NCBI RefSeq assembly: GCF_018613605.1
Contig: NZ_JAGGPU010000006.1
Span: 602,411-666,410, forward strand
DNA: 64,000 bases
Direction of reading: 5' to 3'
Source: Pedobacter sp. ISL-64
Lineage (GTDB): Bacteria; Bacteroidota; Bacteroidia; Sphingobacteriales; Sphingobacteriaceae
Shown here in pieces: positions 1 to 9,131 of the stretch; positions within the stretch are counted from its first letter, which is position 1; each line of letters begins with the position of its first letter. A program made the position numbers and the translations under genes. A model generated the notes under the pieces. That model did no database searches and was not told the DNA's origin. It saw nothing but the letters and a program-made list of their open reading frames with translations.

Positions 1-669
1 ATATCTCAAAAACAGGATTCTTCGGTCCCTATGCCCAGATATATTACCGTCTGATTTATGGAGCATCCAACAGTTAAAAATCAAAACATCTCCTGCTTTC
101 ATTTCCATCGGCACTGCTAAACTATCGTCGGCTTCTACAATAATTTCAGCGCCACTTTTCTTTTGTGCTTCGTTCTGCTCTACCCTGATCTGGCCTTTTT
201 TATGACTGCCTGGAATTAACCACAAACAGCCATTGCCCCGATCGGTATCATCAAGCGCAGTTAAAGTGGTTAAAGCGTTATAAGGCTCCAACTCGCCATA
301 ACCATTATCCTGATGCCAGCCAAAGGGTTTTGTATTGCCTTTCATTTTAAATGTAAGCTGTGAAGTAGCCCCTTTTATATTCGGGCCGATAATTTCTGAG
401 GCCATCTCAACCAGCGGACCGCTAAAATAGTATTCCTTTACTGTTGTGGCCTGATGGTGGATATTAATCAACAAGGCGTTTTGCAGCCAGCTTTTATTCG
501 GATCGAAGGTCTCTTTTTCTTTACCCCAGGCATCCATACACTCTTGTTGCATCTGAGCCAAACCTTCGGGTTTTAAAATAGATTTGATGATGAGATAACC
601 GTTTTCGTTAAAAAACGTCAATTCTTCTCGACTGAGTGTTTCATAATTAAATAACGATTCGTTTTTCAT
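1..669 (-). CDS. Phytanoyl-CoA dioxygenase (PhyH) family protein, 3' end outside window
   Basis: Fe(II)/2-oxoglutarate-dependent oxygenase of the PhyH family. It runs from ATG at 669 to the window edge, giving 223 residues without a stop, so the C-terminus is missing. The metal-binding motif is WHQD (His119, Asp121). A second histidine occurs in MLHKSDG (His204), followed by arginines near 214-217 that fit the 2-oxoglutarate site. There is no signal peptide, so it is probably cytoplasmic. The start lies 11 bp after the SusD stop, so it is the distal gene of the susC-susD operon. The substrate is unknown. PhyH enzymes next to SusCD may hydroxylate a released small molecule, but that is inference. 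Confidence 0.88.
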   Translation of the reverse strand, partial: MKNESLFNYETLSREELTFFNENGYLIIKSILKPEGLAQMQQECMDAWGKEKETFDPNKSWLQNALLINIHHQATTVKEYYFSGPLVEMASEIIGPNIKGATSQLTFKMKGNTKPFGWHQDNGYGELEPYNALTTLTALDDTDRGNGCLWLIPGSHKKGQIRVEQNEAQKKSGAEIIVEADDSLAVPMEMKAGDVLIFNCWMLHKSDGNISGHRDRRILFLRY

Positions 670-680
670 GAACAGTTGCA

Positions 681-2132
681 TTAATATCCTTGTGTTTGCA
701 CCAGATTTGGATTTGCTGCCAAAACAGTTGTAGATAAAGGCCAGAATAAAGGCACCGTTTTATTTTTCAGGTTAGGTACGTACGTATAAGCGTTTATGGT
801 ACCGCCGAAATGAAAGCGTACAATATCGTACCAGCGTTTGTTTTCGAAGAAAAACTCACGGCCGCGTTCGTCAAAGATGGCGCGCTCTACGGTAGCTTTA
901 TCAGTTGCACCGGTATAAACTCCGTTTCCGGCTCTATTTCTAACTTTATTTAAATACACAATTGCCTGCGCGGTATTATCAAGTGCGGCATAAGCCTCGG
1001 CCGCTATCATATAGATATCGGCCAGTCTGAACATGATGACATCGTTATCAGAAACCCGGTCGTCAGCGTATTTGGTGCCTGGCATTTTGGTAATCCATGC
1101 GCTCTTTTGTACAGTTCCCTGTCTTTCGATGATAAAGGTATTTGGCACACGTTTATCATTGGTTAGGCCACTAAAAAGTGTCCTGCTTTCTTTACTGATC
1201 TGGTAGCCGCCCTGCCCGTTAACAGAAGTAAGCGCATAGGCAATGCTATCCAGGTTGGATGCATTTGAAATAGCCGTTAAAAATGGCAAAGCATTTAAAC
1301 CATAGTTTGCGCCATTTTCATCGCGGTTATAATAAGCCGACATGATTACTTCAGCGTTTGCCCTCGTTGTGGTTACATCTTTAAAGTTGGTCAATAATGA
1401 AACACCTGTGGCTTCTACTGCAGCAGCAGCGGTGATCGCATCGTTAAAATCTGCCGTACCACCAGCCAATACTTTGGCGCTCCATAATTTAGCTTCAGCT
1501 TTTAACGCCAATGCAGCGCCATACGAAAATCTGTACTTGGATACGTAAGTTTTTTCAGGAAAAAGTGCTATAGCCTGATCTAAATCGGCAAAAACCTGTT
1601 TCATCACCTCAGTAGCTTTCGCTCTTGGCAAAAGTGGAACATTATCATCGGTAATGGTTTCGAGCATCAATGGCGTATCGCCAATAATCCTAACCAGATA
1701 AAAATAAGTATAGGCACGCTGACAAAGTGTTTCGGCCTTTAACCTGTTCTTCGTAGCCGCATTAGAAAAAGGAAAAGGCTCTATTTTGCTGAGCAGGAGA
1801 TTACAGTTACCAATGGCTTTGTATTGTCCATTGTAATTTAAAGCACCTACTGTTGGACTTAATATCTGTGACCATACCGTTGTTAAACGGCTGTTGGTTC
1901 CATTAATGAGCTCCTCGCTCCGTTCGGTACCATAGGTAATAGAATTGGCAAAGGCCCTGATGGAAGTATATGTTCCGGTAACATAGGGAAGAAAATCGCC
2001 CTCACTTTTAAAGTAAACCTGATCGGTAATCTGGGATTGTGGTTTAACTTCGAGTAATTTTTTGCAAGATGAAAAAGCTGCTGCTATTACAACGATAACA
2101 GAAAGCAGGATATATTTCTTGGTCATTTTCAT
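681..2132 (-). CDS. SusD/RagB-like outer-membrane nutrient-binding lipoprotein
   Basis: A 483-residue SusD-family surface lipoprotein that would cap the SusC channel encoded just upstream. The N-terminus is a lipoprotein signal with lipobox FSSCKK (Cys near 23). TPR-like helices follow. The C-terminal part has the family features FRLADIYMIAAEA, YLNKVRNRAG and an ERGREFFFENKRWYDIVRF block. Length is normal for the family. The start lies 11 bp downstream of the SusC stop, so the two are co-transcribed and probably form one complex. The ligand cannot be read from sequence. The upstream sialidase suggests sialylated glycans, as inference. Confidence 0.95.
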   Translation of the reverse strand: MKMTKKYILLSVIVVIAAAFSSCKKLLEVKPQSQITDQVYFKSEGDFLPYVTGTYTSIRAFANSITYGTERSEELINGTNSRLTTVWSQILSPTVGALNYNGQYKAIGNCNLLLSKIEPFPFSNAATKNRLKAETLCQRAYTYFYLVRIIGDTPLMLETITDDNVPLLPRAKATEVMKQVFADLDQAIALFPEKTYVSKYRFSYGAALALKAEAKLWSAKVLAGGTADFNDAITAAAAVEATGVSLLTNFKDVTTTRANAEVIMSAYYNRDENGANYGLNALPFLTAISNASNLDSIAYALTSVNGQGGYQISKESRTLFSGLTNDKRVPNTFIIERQGTVQKSAWITKMPGTKYADDRVSDNDVIMFRLADIYMIAAEAYAALDNTAQAIVYLNKVRNRAGNGVYTGATDKATVERAIFDERGREFFFENKRWYDIVRFHFGGTINAYTYVPNLKNKTVPLFWPLSTTVLAANPNLVQTQGY

Positions 2133-2143
2133 GTTTTTAAATG

Positions 2144-5100
2144 TTAAAATCTTAATGATGCGCCTAAGGTGAACTGTCTTGGACGAGGATAACCTCCTGG
2201 GTCGAATCCGGTATAAGTTTCAGGATTTAACCCTTTGTATTTAGTGAGGTAACCAACATTGGTAACGCTCGCAAAAACACTCATTCCGGTTGAACCTATT
2301 TTTGACATGATGTTTTTAGGCAGATCGTAACTCAGGTAAATTTCGCGTAAGGCTAAAAAGTCTCCTTTCGAAATCATGGTAGAAACATCCGATGCATAAC
2401 CACTTCCGGTACCTACCGTACTGGCTCCCTGTCTGATAAAGTTTTTCTGTCCGAAATCAGCGTCCCCAAAAGAGAAACGGGCATATAATTTATCCACATC
2501 ACCAGATTTTTGCCAGATATCATTCCCTAAAGCTTGTGCCGGAGCACCTTCATTATAGGCCCTGCCCTGTCCTAAAGATCTGGCTAAAGCGCCATCAGAG
2601 ATCACAAAGCCTAAAGCATAATCCATATTAACCCTAAGCGTAAAACTTTTATAGGTAAATGTATTTTGAAAACCTCCGATTTTATTTGGCGTTTTATAGC
2701 CCATAAATACCATATCGCGGTTATCGATAATGTTATCGTTGTTTAAATCTGCAAACTTGTAATCTCCCGCATGTTTACCTACCGTTATACCAGCCGCCGT
2801 AGCAATCTGATCTACTTTACCCCATGCGGCAGCTTCAGCCTCTGTAGAAAAAACCTTCTCTACCTGCCAGGCGTAGTAACCAAACGGACGTTCGCCTTCT
2901 GCATATCCGCCCACTTCAATTTCTTTACCGGTATTCGGATCGATGACAACGCCTCCGTTCTGTCTATTTTTTAACCTGCCATTATTAGGTAAACTGATTA
3001 CTTTTTGCGCGTTGTAGGCAAAAGAGAAATTGGCGCTCCAGGCGAAATCTTTCATTTTCAGCACGGTTGCCTGAAGCTCGATTTCTATCCCTTTGTTCTG
3101 GATTGTTCCGTTATTGAATGTAATGGTAGAAAATGGCGCCTCTGCGGGCAATGGTTTAGAATCGATGCGATTTTTGGTTAGTTTATCATATAAATCGACG
3201 GTAAGATTCACCCTGTTCTTGAAAAAACCTGCCTCTACCGCAACATCAGTTGTTTGTGTGGTTTCCCAAACCAGGTTCGGGTTGGATAAGTTTGCACGTT
3301 GTATACCTGAATTCTGTGCATAAACCGCCGAGGTATAACTTCCATAAGTATCGGTTAAATCTAAATCGCTCGAACCTGCCTGTCCCCAGCTTCCCCTAAG
3401 TTTTAAGGTGCTCACTACATGCGATTTCCAGAAATCTTCTTTGTGGATATTCCATCCCGCAGAAACCGATGGAAATAATGCCCATTTATTTTCAGGGGCG
3501 AAATTTGAAAAACCATCGTTCCGCAATACGCCGCTTAAAAGGTATTTACTTTTATAATCGTAACTCAGCTGTCCGAAAAAACTCGCAGATTTAGTTTGGT
3601 TAATGCGCGTTCCGAAATTGGTAACATTGGTTACTGTTACACCGTTAATAGTGGTTACAGTCGGTTCGTTTATCGTGGTAATGTAATCGTTGGTTCCACG
3701 TTGTGAACCTATATCGATACTATTCCCGTCATTTTTGGTATAATTAAACCCAGCCAATGCGGTAAAATGATGATTTTCTTTTAAGGTGTAATCGTACTGT
3801 AGGATCTGATCGATCATCAACTGACGGGTGTTGTTGGTATTCTCCGTTTTTAACCGGGTGGTTGCAAACTGGATCGGATCGGGAAATGCTTTTCTTGAAA
3901 AAATAGTTTTGTCATCGCTAATTAAGTAAGACAAAGCTGGCCTGTAATGCAAGCCTTTAACAATAGCCCAATCTGCATCTACCCTCGAAACCAATCTTTC
4001 AGTTGATGCTTTGGTATTATCGTAGGCCAGCGTATGAAAGCGGTTTCTTGTTGTTAGGTTTTCACCAGTAGTTGGTGTACCATCATCTTTAAAAATTCTG
4101 ATCAGAGGTGTAATGCGTGTAGCGCGTACCAGGTCGTTGGTATAAGCATCTACATAATTTGGCAGTACATTCTGGTAGTTAAGCATGGCATTGATCTGTA
4201 GTTTTTCGCTTGCTTTAAACCCAAAATTTCCAAGCGCACTATATCTTTTATAGCTTGTGCCCACAAAAGTACCTGCCTGATCAACATAGTTCATTGATAT
4301 ATTGTAAGTAGCAATCTGGCTGCCACCATCAATCCCAAAATTGTAATTATTGCTTATGCCGGTATTCCAAAGCAGATCCTGGTAATTATTGTCGGCAAAT
4401 AACAGTTTAGTACCCGGATTAATCGGATCATCCATAGTCTGCCAGCCGTTGGCCAATAAATTATCTACATATCCCTGGCCTTCAACCGCTACAATGTTAT
4501 CGTATAACGCTGTTAAATTTGTTCCAACACCGTACTGGCCTTTGGTAGTGTACACCTTTGTTCCTGCAGAAAAACCACCATTATTTAACAGTGTATTCTT
4601 ATCAATTAAATCGTAAGTGCTTTTTGCTGTTGTTCTGGCAAGTGTGAGGTAATCTTTGGCACTTAAATAATCATACATCCGTGATGGAGTTTCCCAGTTT
4701 GTACGGTAATTGAAGGTAATATTGGGTTTCCCTGAGCCAAATTTTCCGCTTTTGGTTTTGATCACAATTACACCATTTGCACCACGGGCACCATAAATTG
4801 CTGTTGAAGCCGCATCCTTCATTACCTGCAATGATTCGATATCATCCGGATTTAGATCTTTCATCGTCCTGAAAACGCCGTCTACAATAACCAGCGGACT
4901 TGATGCATCAGAAGATAATACAGGATCTCCACCACTATTACCGGTGCCTGTTCCATAAACATTAAGTTTTGACCCCCCACGGATAATGATATTGGTACCA
5001 GCCGAACCTGGTTGCCCGTTTGATAACGGTACCGAAACTCCGGCAATTTTACCCTGTATGGCTGCTATTGGTCCTGCATTGGCGGTATTAACCAATTGTT

Positions 5101-5491
5101 TGGTATCCAGTTTAGATACGGCGGCTGTATTTTTCTCTCTTGATTGCTTAACATATCCCACTACTACCACATCGGTTAAAGACTGTGCATTTGGATTTAA
5201 TTGTACATTTTTTGTACCGCCTATTCCAACCGTTACTTCTTGCTCGTTATAACCTACTGAACTAAAAACAAGGATTGAATTTTGAGGTACCCGTAAAGTG
5301 TACTTTCCATTTGCATCTGTAACAGTCGCGGTCTGCGCGCCCTTTACTTTTACACTTACTCCTGGCAGCGTTTCATTTTTTGTCGCATCAGAAACAGTAC
5401 CCGATACCTGCACATCGGTTGTTTGTGCAGCTCCTGTTAAACCACAGAGGTTAATTGCGGCCAACAAGAAAATAAATAAAATTTTTCTCAT
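2144..5491 (-). CDS. SusC/RagA-family TonB-dependent outer-membrane transporter
   Basis: A 1115-residue TonB-linked outer-membrane importer. The order is: signal peptide (1-22), a carboxypeptidase-regulatory-like domain (about 28-105, VSGTVSDATKNETLPGVSV), the TonB-box-like stretch SLTDVVVVGY, a plug domain (about 115-250, ending AIYGARGANGVIVIKTK), then a beta-barrel to the terminal aromatic residue in LGASLRF. It precedes susD by 11 bp and follows the sialidase gene by 83 bp. A perfect operator palindrome lies 17 bp upstream of the start codon (5508-5520). This suggests direct control by the GntR regulator in the same locus. Confidence 0.96.
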   Translation of the reverse strand: MRKILFIFLLAAINLCGLTGAAQTTDVQVSGTVSDATKNETLPGVSVKVKGAQTATVTDANGKYTLRVPQNSILVFSSVGYNEQEVTVGIGGTKNVQLNPNAQSLTDVVVVGYVKQSREKNTAAVSKLDTKQLVNTANAGPIAAIQGKIAGVSVPLSNGQPGSAGTNIIIRGGSKLNVYGTGTGNSGGDPVLSSDASSPLVIVDGVFRTMKDLNPDDIESLQVMKDAASTAIYGARGANGVIVIKTKSGKFGSGKPNITFNYRTNWETPSRMYDYLSAKDYLTLARTTAKSTYDLIDKNTLLNNGGFSAGTKVYTTKGQYGVGTNLTALYDNIVAVEGQGYVDNLLANGWQTMDDPINPGTKLLFADNNYQDLLWNTGISNNYNFGIDGGSQIATYNISMNYVDQAGTFVGTSYKRYSALGNFGFKASEKLQINAMLNYQNVLPNYVDAYTNDLVRATRITPLIRIFKDDGTPTTGENLTTRNRFHTLAYDNTKASTERLVSRVDADWAIVKGLHYRPALSYLISDDKTIFSRKAFPDPIQFATTRLKTENTNNTRQLMIDQILQYDYTLKENHHFTALAGFNYTKNDGNSIDIGSQRGTNDYITTINEPTVTTINGVTVTNVTNFGTRINQTKSASFFGQLSYDYKSKYLLSGVLRNDGFSNFAPENKWALFPSVSAGWNIHKEDFWKSHVVSTLKLRGSWGQAGSSDLDLTDTYGSYTSAVYAQNSGIQRANLSNPNLVWETTQTTDVAVEAGFFKNRVNLTVDLYDKLTKNRIDSKPLPAEAPFSTITFNNGTIQNKGIEIELQATVLKMKDFAWSANFSFAYNAQKVISLPNNGRLKNRQNGGVVIDPNTGKEIEVGGYAEGERPFGYYAWQVEKVFSTEAEAAAWGKVDQIATAAGITVGKHAGDYKFADLNNDNIIDNRDMVFMGYKTPNKIGGFQNTFTYKSFTLRVNMDYALGFVISDGALARSLGQGRAYNEGAPAQALGNDIWQKSGDVDKLYARFSFGDADFGQKNFIRQGASTVGTGSGYASDVSTMISKGDFLALREIYLSYDLPKNIMSKIGSTGMSVFASVTNVGYLTKYKGLNPETYTGFDPGGYPRPRQFTLGASLRF

Positions 5492-5507
5492 AATTATTAT
5501 TTGTATT

Positions 5508-5520
5508 TATGTACTACATA
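5508..5520. promoter_or_regulatory. Predicted FadR/GntR operator, copy 1 (upstream of susC)
   Basis: TATGTACTACATA is a perfect 6-1-6 palindrome with the GT-n3-AC core typical of FadR-subfamily operators. It sits 17 bp before the SusC start codon. Identical or near-identical copies occur at 6818, 7585 and 7651, all in this locus only. No perfect TAnnTTTG element is visible between it and the gene. Confidence 0.75.
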
Positions 5521-5574
5521 TTTGGTTAGTATAGAAATTCGCTGATTAATCACTGCCCGACTAATCGGCCTTAA

Positions 5575-6744
5575 TTATTTTGTTAAATCTGAATAGTTTA
5601 CAGTTTTAAATACAATGCCCTCATATGGCTTTGCATATCCTGCTTCGAAAAAGCAGCCGATTATTTGTTTGTCTATTACTGCAATATCTGAGTAGGCCGA
5701 TGGACCAGGGTGTAAAACCATCTTATATTTCCAGGTTTTGCCGTCGTTTTCGCTTAAACGTAAAGTTAAATTTGCCCGTAATTTTGTATTTGCCGGATTG
5801 CTGAAAAGCAGTGTTGGTTTATTTTTGCGATAAAAATGACTCAGCAAACTTCCCTGGCAGATGGGCTCTATTAAAGTTGTATCTACCTGTACATTTGCCC
5901 AGTTTTGACCGCCATCTTCGCTTACAGTGGTATGCCTTGTTTTAATTGTCCGGTCACTATTCCGCATGTTCAACATCAATCGGCCTTTCGAAATTTCGGC
6001 CAATGTAGTTTCGTTCATTTTATCCTGAGGGGTATTATTGCCTAAATTCCAGCTCTTGCCATGATCATCTGAATAAATGGTGTGTGCAAAATTCTGATTA
6101 GTACCCGTTTCTACATGGTTTATCGGCACTACCAATCGGCCAGCATATTTTCTTTTAAGCACCTGTAAGCCATGGCATGGTCCGGTTGCGTACCAGGTCC
6201 AACCTGCTTTTTTCACTTGAGCAGTAATCTCTGTTGCAGCCGACCAGGTTTTTCCATCATCACCGGAGGATAACATATATACATGCCTTCCGTCTTTCGA
6301 TGAGCCATCCATAATCTGTTTTTCATGATCGGTACCCAAATTCCATGTAGAAATTAAAATGATATTGCCAGTAGCTTGATCCTGGACGGGAACAGGGTTA
6401 CCACAGGTATTGGTCGAATCGCTCCACACCAATTGTAAGCCGGTCCAGGTTTTACCCTTGTCCAATGAACGTTTAACCACCAGGTCAATATCTCCAGAAT
6501 CACCACAATTGTTTTTTCGTGCTTCGGCAAAAGCAAGCAAGCTTCCGTTTTGAGTATGGATTAGGGCCGGAATACGAAAACAGGCATAACCGTTTTCGCC
6601 AGCTTTAAAAATGAAATTCAGACTGTCTACCCTATTCGCTGTAATATTGGCTGCCGCATAAGTGGTATTTATGCAGTACAAAATCAGTGCAGAAAAGCAG
6701 CATAACCCGCCAATCCTTTTCAGATTTTTGATGGTGTAAAACAT
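5575..6744 (-). CDS. Exo-alpha-sialidase (GH33-type, BNR/Asp-box protein)
   Basis: A secreted or periplasmic sialidase-like hydrolase of 389 residues that would remove terminal sialic acid from glycoconjugates. It has an N-terminal hydrophobic signal (about 10-30) and the sialidase motif FRIPAL. An acidic stretch GDSGDIDLV follows, then five Asp-boxes: SLDKGKTW, SGDDGKTW, SDDHGKSW, SEDGGQNW and SENDGKTW. Candidate catalytic residues are the Asp in GDIDLV, Glu in MNETTLAEI, arginines in NMRNSD and LRLSEN, and Tyr in SAYSD. It lies between the regulator and susC. It carries its own promoter/operator (6797-6830). No sialic acid lyase gene is present in the window. Confidence 0.88.
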   Translation of the reverse strand: MFYTIKNLKRIGGLCCFSALILYCINTTYAAANITANRVDSLNFIFKAGENGYACFRIPALIHTQNGSLLAFAEARKNNCGDSGDIDLVVKRSLDKGKTWTGLQLVWSDSTNTCGNPVPVQDQATGNIILISTWNLGTDHEKQIMDGSSKDGRHVYMLSSGDDGKTWSAATEITAQVKKAGWTWYATGPCHGLQVLKRKYAGRLVVPINHVETGTNQNFAHTIYSDDHGKSWNLGNNTPQDKMNETTLAEISKGRLMLNMRNSDRTIKTRHTTVSEDGGQNWANVQVDTTLIEPICQGSLLSHFYRKNKPTLLFSNPANTKLRANLTLRLSENDGKTWKYKMVLHPGPSAYSDIAVIDKQIIGCFFEAGYAKPYEGIVFKTVNYSDLTK

Positions 6745-6796
6745 AACTTAAAAAAATTAATTTGGTTAGCGCAAGCCTAATCAGACTTGCATAAAA

Positions 6797-6804
6797 CAAA
6801 TGTA
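6797..6804 (-). promoter_or_regulatory. Predicted -7 promoter element of the sialidase gene
   Basis: Reading on the minus strand the sequence is TACATTTG, a full match to the Bacteroidota -7 consensus TAnnTTTG. It lies about 50 bp upstream of the sialidase start. The operator at 6818-6830 ends 13 bp upstream of it, where a bound repressor would cover the -33 region. Confidence 0.6.
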
Positions 6805-6817
6805 ATTAATAAATTAA

Positions 6818-6830
6818 TATGTAGTACATA
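6818..6830. promoter_or_regulatory. Predicted FadR/GntR operator, copy 2 (upstream of sialidase)
   Basis: TATGTAGTACATA, a perfect 13-bp palindrome identical to copies 1 and 4. It lies in the 91-bp gap between the GntR stop and the sialidase start, just upstream of a -7 element. Confidence 0.78.
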
Positions 6831-6835
6831 AAAAC

Positions 6836-7546
6836 TTAATTTATTTTCTTGAGTGCCTCCAATCGATCGAAATGAGGCTTTAGATGTTCGTACATTCCAT
6901 TTCTGAAATCATCTTTATTTCCAGATTTAAGAATTTCCACCAGATCCTGATGGCTAACACTTCCAGAAAGAAACTCATTTTCTACCTGAAGTACAAAACC
7001 AAAAACCGGCAAAAGCATATGCTGGAAACGTTTTAAGGTATCGTTACCGGCCATTTCGTATAATTTACCGTGAAAGGCAATTTCGTTGGCAATGCGGAAC
7101 GCTTCTTTGTTCTTTTTCTTTTCGCTATTGGCAATTATTTCAAGTTCACGGATACTTTTATCATTTAAATTCAAAAAAAGCACATCCGCGAGGCCCATTT
7201 CTAAAATCAACCTCAGTTCAAAAAGATCCTGTAGTGCATCCGGACTGATTATTAGCGGATCGAGTACACGCTGAAAACCGCCCAATACATCAGGGCTTGA
7301 TAAAATCATACCCCTCTTTTTCTTAGTCTCGATCATGCCAAGCATCCTCAAGCGACTTAAAGCTTCCCTTAAAACGTTTCGGCTCACCCCCAGCGCTTCA
7401 GCCAGTTCCTGTTCTTTCGGTAGTGCATCACCAGGTTTAAATGATTTCTTTTTGAAATAATCTCTTAACCTCATTTCAACCACATCAGCCATTGTATCAG
7501 ATGAGATTTTATCGATATCCAAACTTAAATCACTTTTTAATGCCAT
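6836..7546 (-). CDS. FadR-subfamily GntR transcriptional regulator
   Basis: A 236-residue DNA-binding regulator. The N-terminal winged HTH (about 20-85) contains LPKEQELAEALGVSRNVLREAL. The C-terminal all-helical FCD ligand-binding domain (about 98-225) has the usual ELRLILEMGLA and EIAFHGKLYEMAGN segments. NanR, which controls sialic acid genes in E. coli, belongs to the same subfamily, which fits the adjacent sialidase. It probably represses the whole locus and itself. Its own promoter carries a near-perfect copy of the TATGTAGTACATA operator. The effector is unknown. Confidence 0.93.
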   Translation of the reverse strand: MALKSDLSLDIDKISSDTMADVVEMRLRDYFKKKSFKPGDALPKEQELAEALGVSRNVLREALSRLRMLGMIETKKKRGMILSSPDVLGGFQRVLDPLIISPDALQDLFELRLILEMGLADVLFLNLNDKSIRELEIIANSEKKKNKEAFRIANEIAFHGKLYEMAGNDTLKRFQHMLLPVFGFVLQVENEFLSGSVSHQDLVEILKSGNKDDFRNGMYEHLKPHFDRLEALKKIN

Positions 7547-7568
7547 AGAAATACATATTTAGAAGCTT

Positions 7569-7576
7569 CAAATATA
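7569..7576 (-). promoter_or_regulatory. Predicted -7 promoter element of the GntR regulator gene
   Basis: The minus strand reads TATATTTG, a full TAnnTTTG match, 22 bp upstream of the regulator start. The operator copy at 7585-7597 sits 8 bp further upstream, consistent with autoregulation. Confidence 0.55.
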
Positions 7577-7584
7577 CTCGTTTT

Positions 7585-7597
7585 TATGTAGTACAAA
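7585..7597. promoter_or_regulatory. Predicted FadR/GntR operator, copy 3 (regulator promoter)
   Basis: TATGTAGTACAAA differs from the perfect palindrome at one base near its end. It keeps the GT-n3-AC core and lies in the divergent regulator/esterase intergenic region. Confidence 0.68.
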
Positions 7598-7650
7598 AAC
7601 ATTTGAAAAATAGTTCGCGCTTTTAGATTTAAAAACAAATGTTCACAAAA

Positions 7651-7663
7651 TATGTAGTACATA
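7651..7663. promoter_or_regulatory. Predicted FadR/GntR operator, copy 4 (esterase promoter)
   Basis: TATGTAGTACATA, perfect palindrome, ending 17 bp before a TAGTTTTG -7 element for the plus-strand hydrolase gene. The geometry resembles copy 2. Confidence 0.78.
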
Positions 7664-7680
7664 TTTACAAAATAATTTTA

Positions 7681-7688
7681 TAGTTTTG
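7681..7688 (+). promoter_or_regulatory. Predicted -7 promoter element of the hydrolase gene
   Basis: TAGTTTTG matches TAnnTTTG exactly and lies 14 bp upstream of the start codon at 7703, so the 5' leader would be very short. Confidence 0.55.
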
Positions 7689-7702
7689 TTTAAACCAAGT
7701 AT

Positions 7703-8623
7703 ATGAAAAAAATAATTTTAGCATTTACATTAATGCTTAACATGAACCAGGCGGGGTTATTTGCACAAAATATTGTACTGCTTTACAAAAATGTACCGAA
7801 CGCCATTAAGGCCGATTTAACAGAAAAAACAGATACCGCCAAAAATGGCAGAATACTAACCAGATACGTTACCCAGCCAACTTTAACCGTTTTTCTCCCC
7901 GAAAAAAACAATGGTAAGAGTGCCGCAGTAATTATATGTCCTGGTGGGGGTTATTCTTATCTGGTGATGAACAACGAGGGCACCGAGGTTGCAAAAGAGT
8001 TAAATAAACAAGGTATAGCGGCCTTTGTGTTAAAATACAGGTTACCCAATGATCTGATTATGGAAAATCGTTCAATCGGGCCATTACAGGATGCCGAACA
8101 AGCCATAAAAACAGTGCGCGAACGGGCTAAAGAATGGAACATTGATACGGCAAAAGTTGGGATAATGGGTTTCTCGGCCGGAGGTCATGTTGCCTCCACT
8201 GTATCTACCCATTATAAAAATGTAGTGATACCAAATCAGGAAAAAACAAATCTTCGACCAGATTTTTCAATACTTATTTACCCTGTTATTACCTTTCAGG
8301 ATAGCATTCTGCACAAAGGATCTAAAAAAGCTTTAATCGGAGATAGTGCATCGACAGAAAAAACAGCTGAATATTCGAATGAGCTACAGGTAAATAAAGA
8401 TACTCCTCCTGCTTTTTTGATTCATTGCAGTGATGATAAAGTAGTACCTGTTGCTAATACGATAAACTATTATCAGTCACTTAAAAACAGCGGGGTAAAG
8501 GCCGAAATGCATATTTACGCTACAGGTGGACATGGTTTTGGTTTAAAAAACGCCACGAGAACCGATAAATGGCTTGAACAATGTATGGCATGGATGACTG
8601 AAATGAAAATCAAAACACCATAA
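7703..8623 (+). CDS. Secreted alpha/beta-hydrolase (BD-FAE / acetyl esterase type)
   Basis: A 306-residue esterase-like protein with an N-terminal signal peptide ending near LFAQ. It has the oxyanion motif CPGGGYSY, the nucleophile elbow GFSAGGH, the Asp candidate in HCSDDKVVP and His in GGHGFG. Together these give a complete Ser-Asp-His triad. It is divergent from the GntR gene and carries operator copy 4, so it is probably in the same regulon. Relatives remove acetyl or feruloyl groups from carbohydrates. Next to a sialidase it could deacetylate O-acetylated sialic acids, but this is inference. Confidence 0.87.
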   Translation: MKKIILAFTLMLNMNQAGLFAQNIVLLYKNVPNAIKADLTEKTDTAKNGRILTRYVTQPTLTVFLPEKNNGKSAAVIICPGGGYSYLVMNNEGTEVAKELNKQGIAAFVLKYRLPNDLIMENRSIGPLQDAEQAIKTVRERAKEWNIDTAKVGIMGFSAGGHVASTVSTHYKNVVIPNQEKTNLRPDFSILIYPVITFQDSILHKGSKKALIGDSASTEKTAEYSNELQVNKDTPPAFLIHCSDDKVVPVANTINYYQSLKNSGVKAEMHIYATGGHGFGLKNATRTDKWLEQCMAWMTEMKIKTP

Positions 8624-9131
8624 GGTCCCTTCCATTGACCAGGGTTAATTTTAAAATGGGGATCGATAGGCTTATAGCTTTTAAGTCACAAATAAGGTAA
8701 ATATCTATGCCAATCGTATTATTTTATATAAAAAAATCATTTTTTCTCGTCCAAATGCTTTTCATTATATTCTAGACTCAAAAAAACACCATAATTAATT
8801 GACTACAAATAAGTTGTTTATTAAAAAAACTCAAATAGACAGAAAGAAAATAATCGATTTTTAATCAAAGACGTATCAGTAGAAATACAGCTGATTTAAT
8901 TTATGCAAAAAACGCCTTTAAATAGCTTTAGAGTGCATTAAAAATTAATATTAGGGGCATTTTTTAGTGCATTTTTTTAATTACTTTCGACCAAAAGAAC
9001 CAAACAAACTGACACATTCGAGCTACATAATAGATCAAACCTAATCTAGATAGGTAAGTGATTTGTTATGCTAAAATTTATTAAAAAGTCCTCAGCTTTT
9101 AATAAATTATTAGATCCATGTTAAGCCATAT
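8624..9131. other. Gene-free AT-rich intergenic region
   Basis: About 500 bp between the hydrolase gene and the adhesin operon. No convincing ORF is seen. It contains a short direct repeat GTGCATT (8933 and 8967, 34 bp apart) and a near-consensus -7 element TACTTTCG at 8982, which could belong to the long-leader promoter of the adhesin operon. No RNA structure was recognised. Confidence 0.5.
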
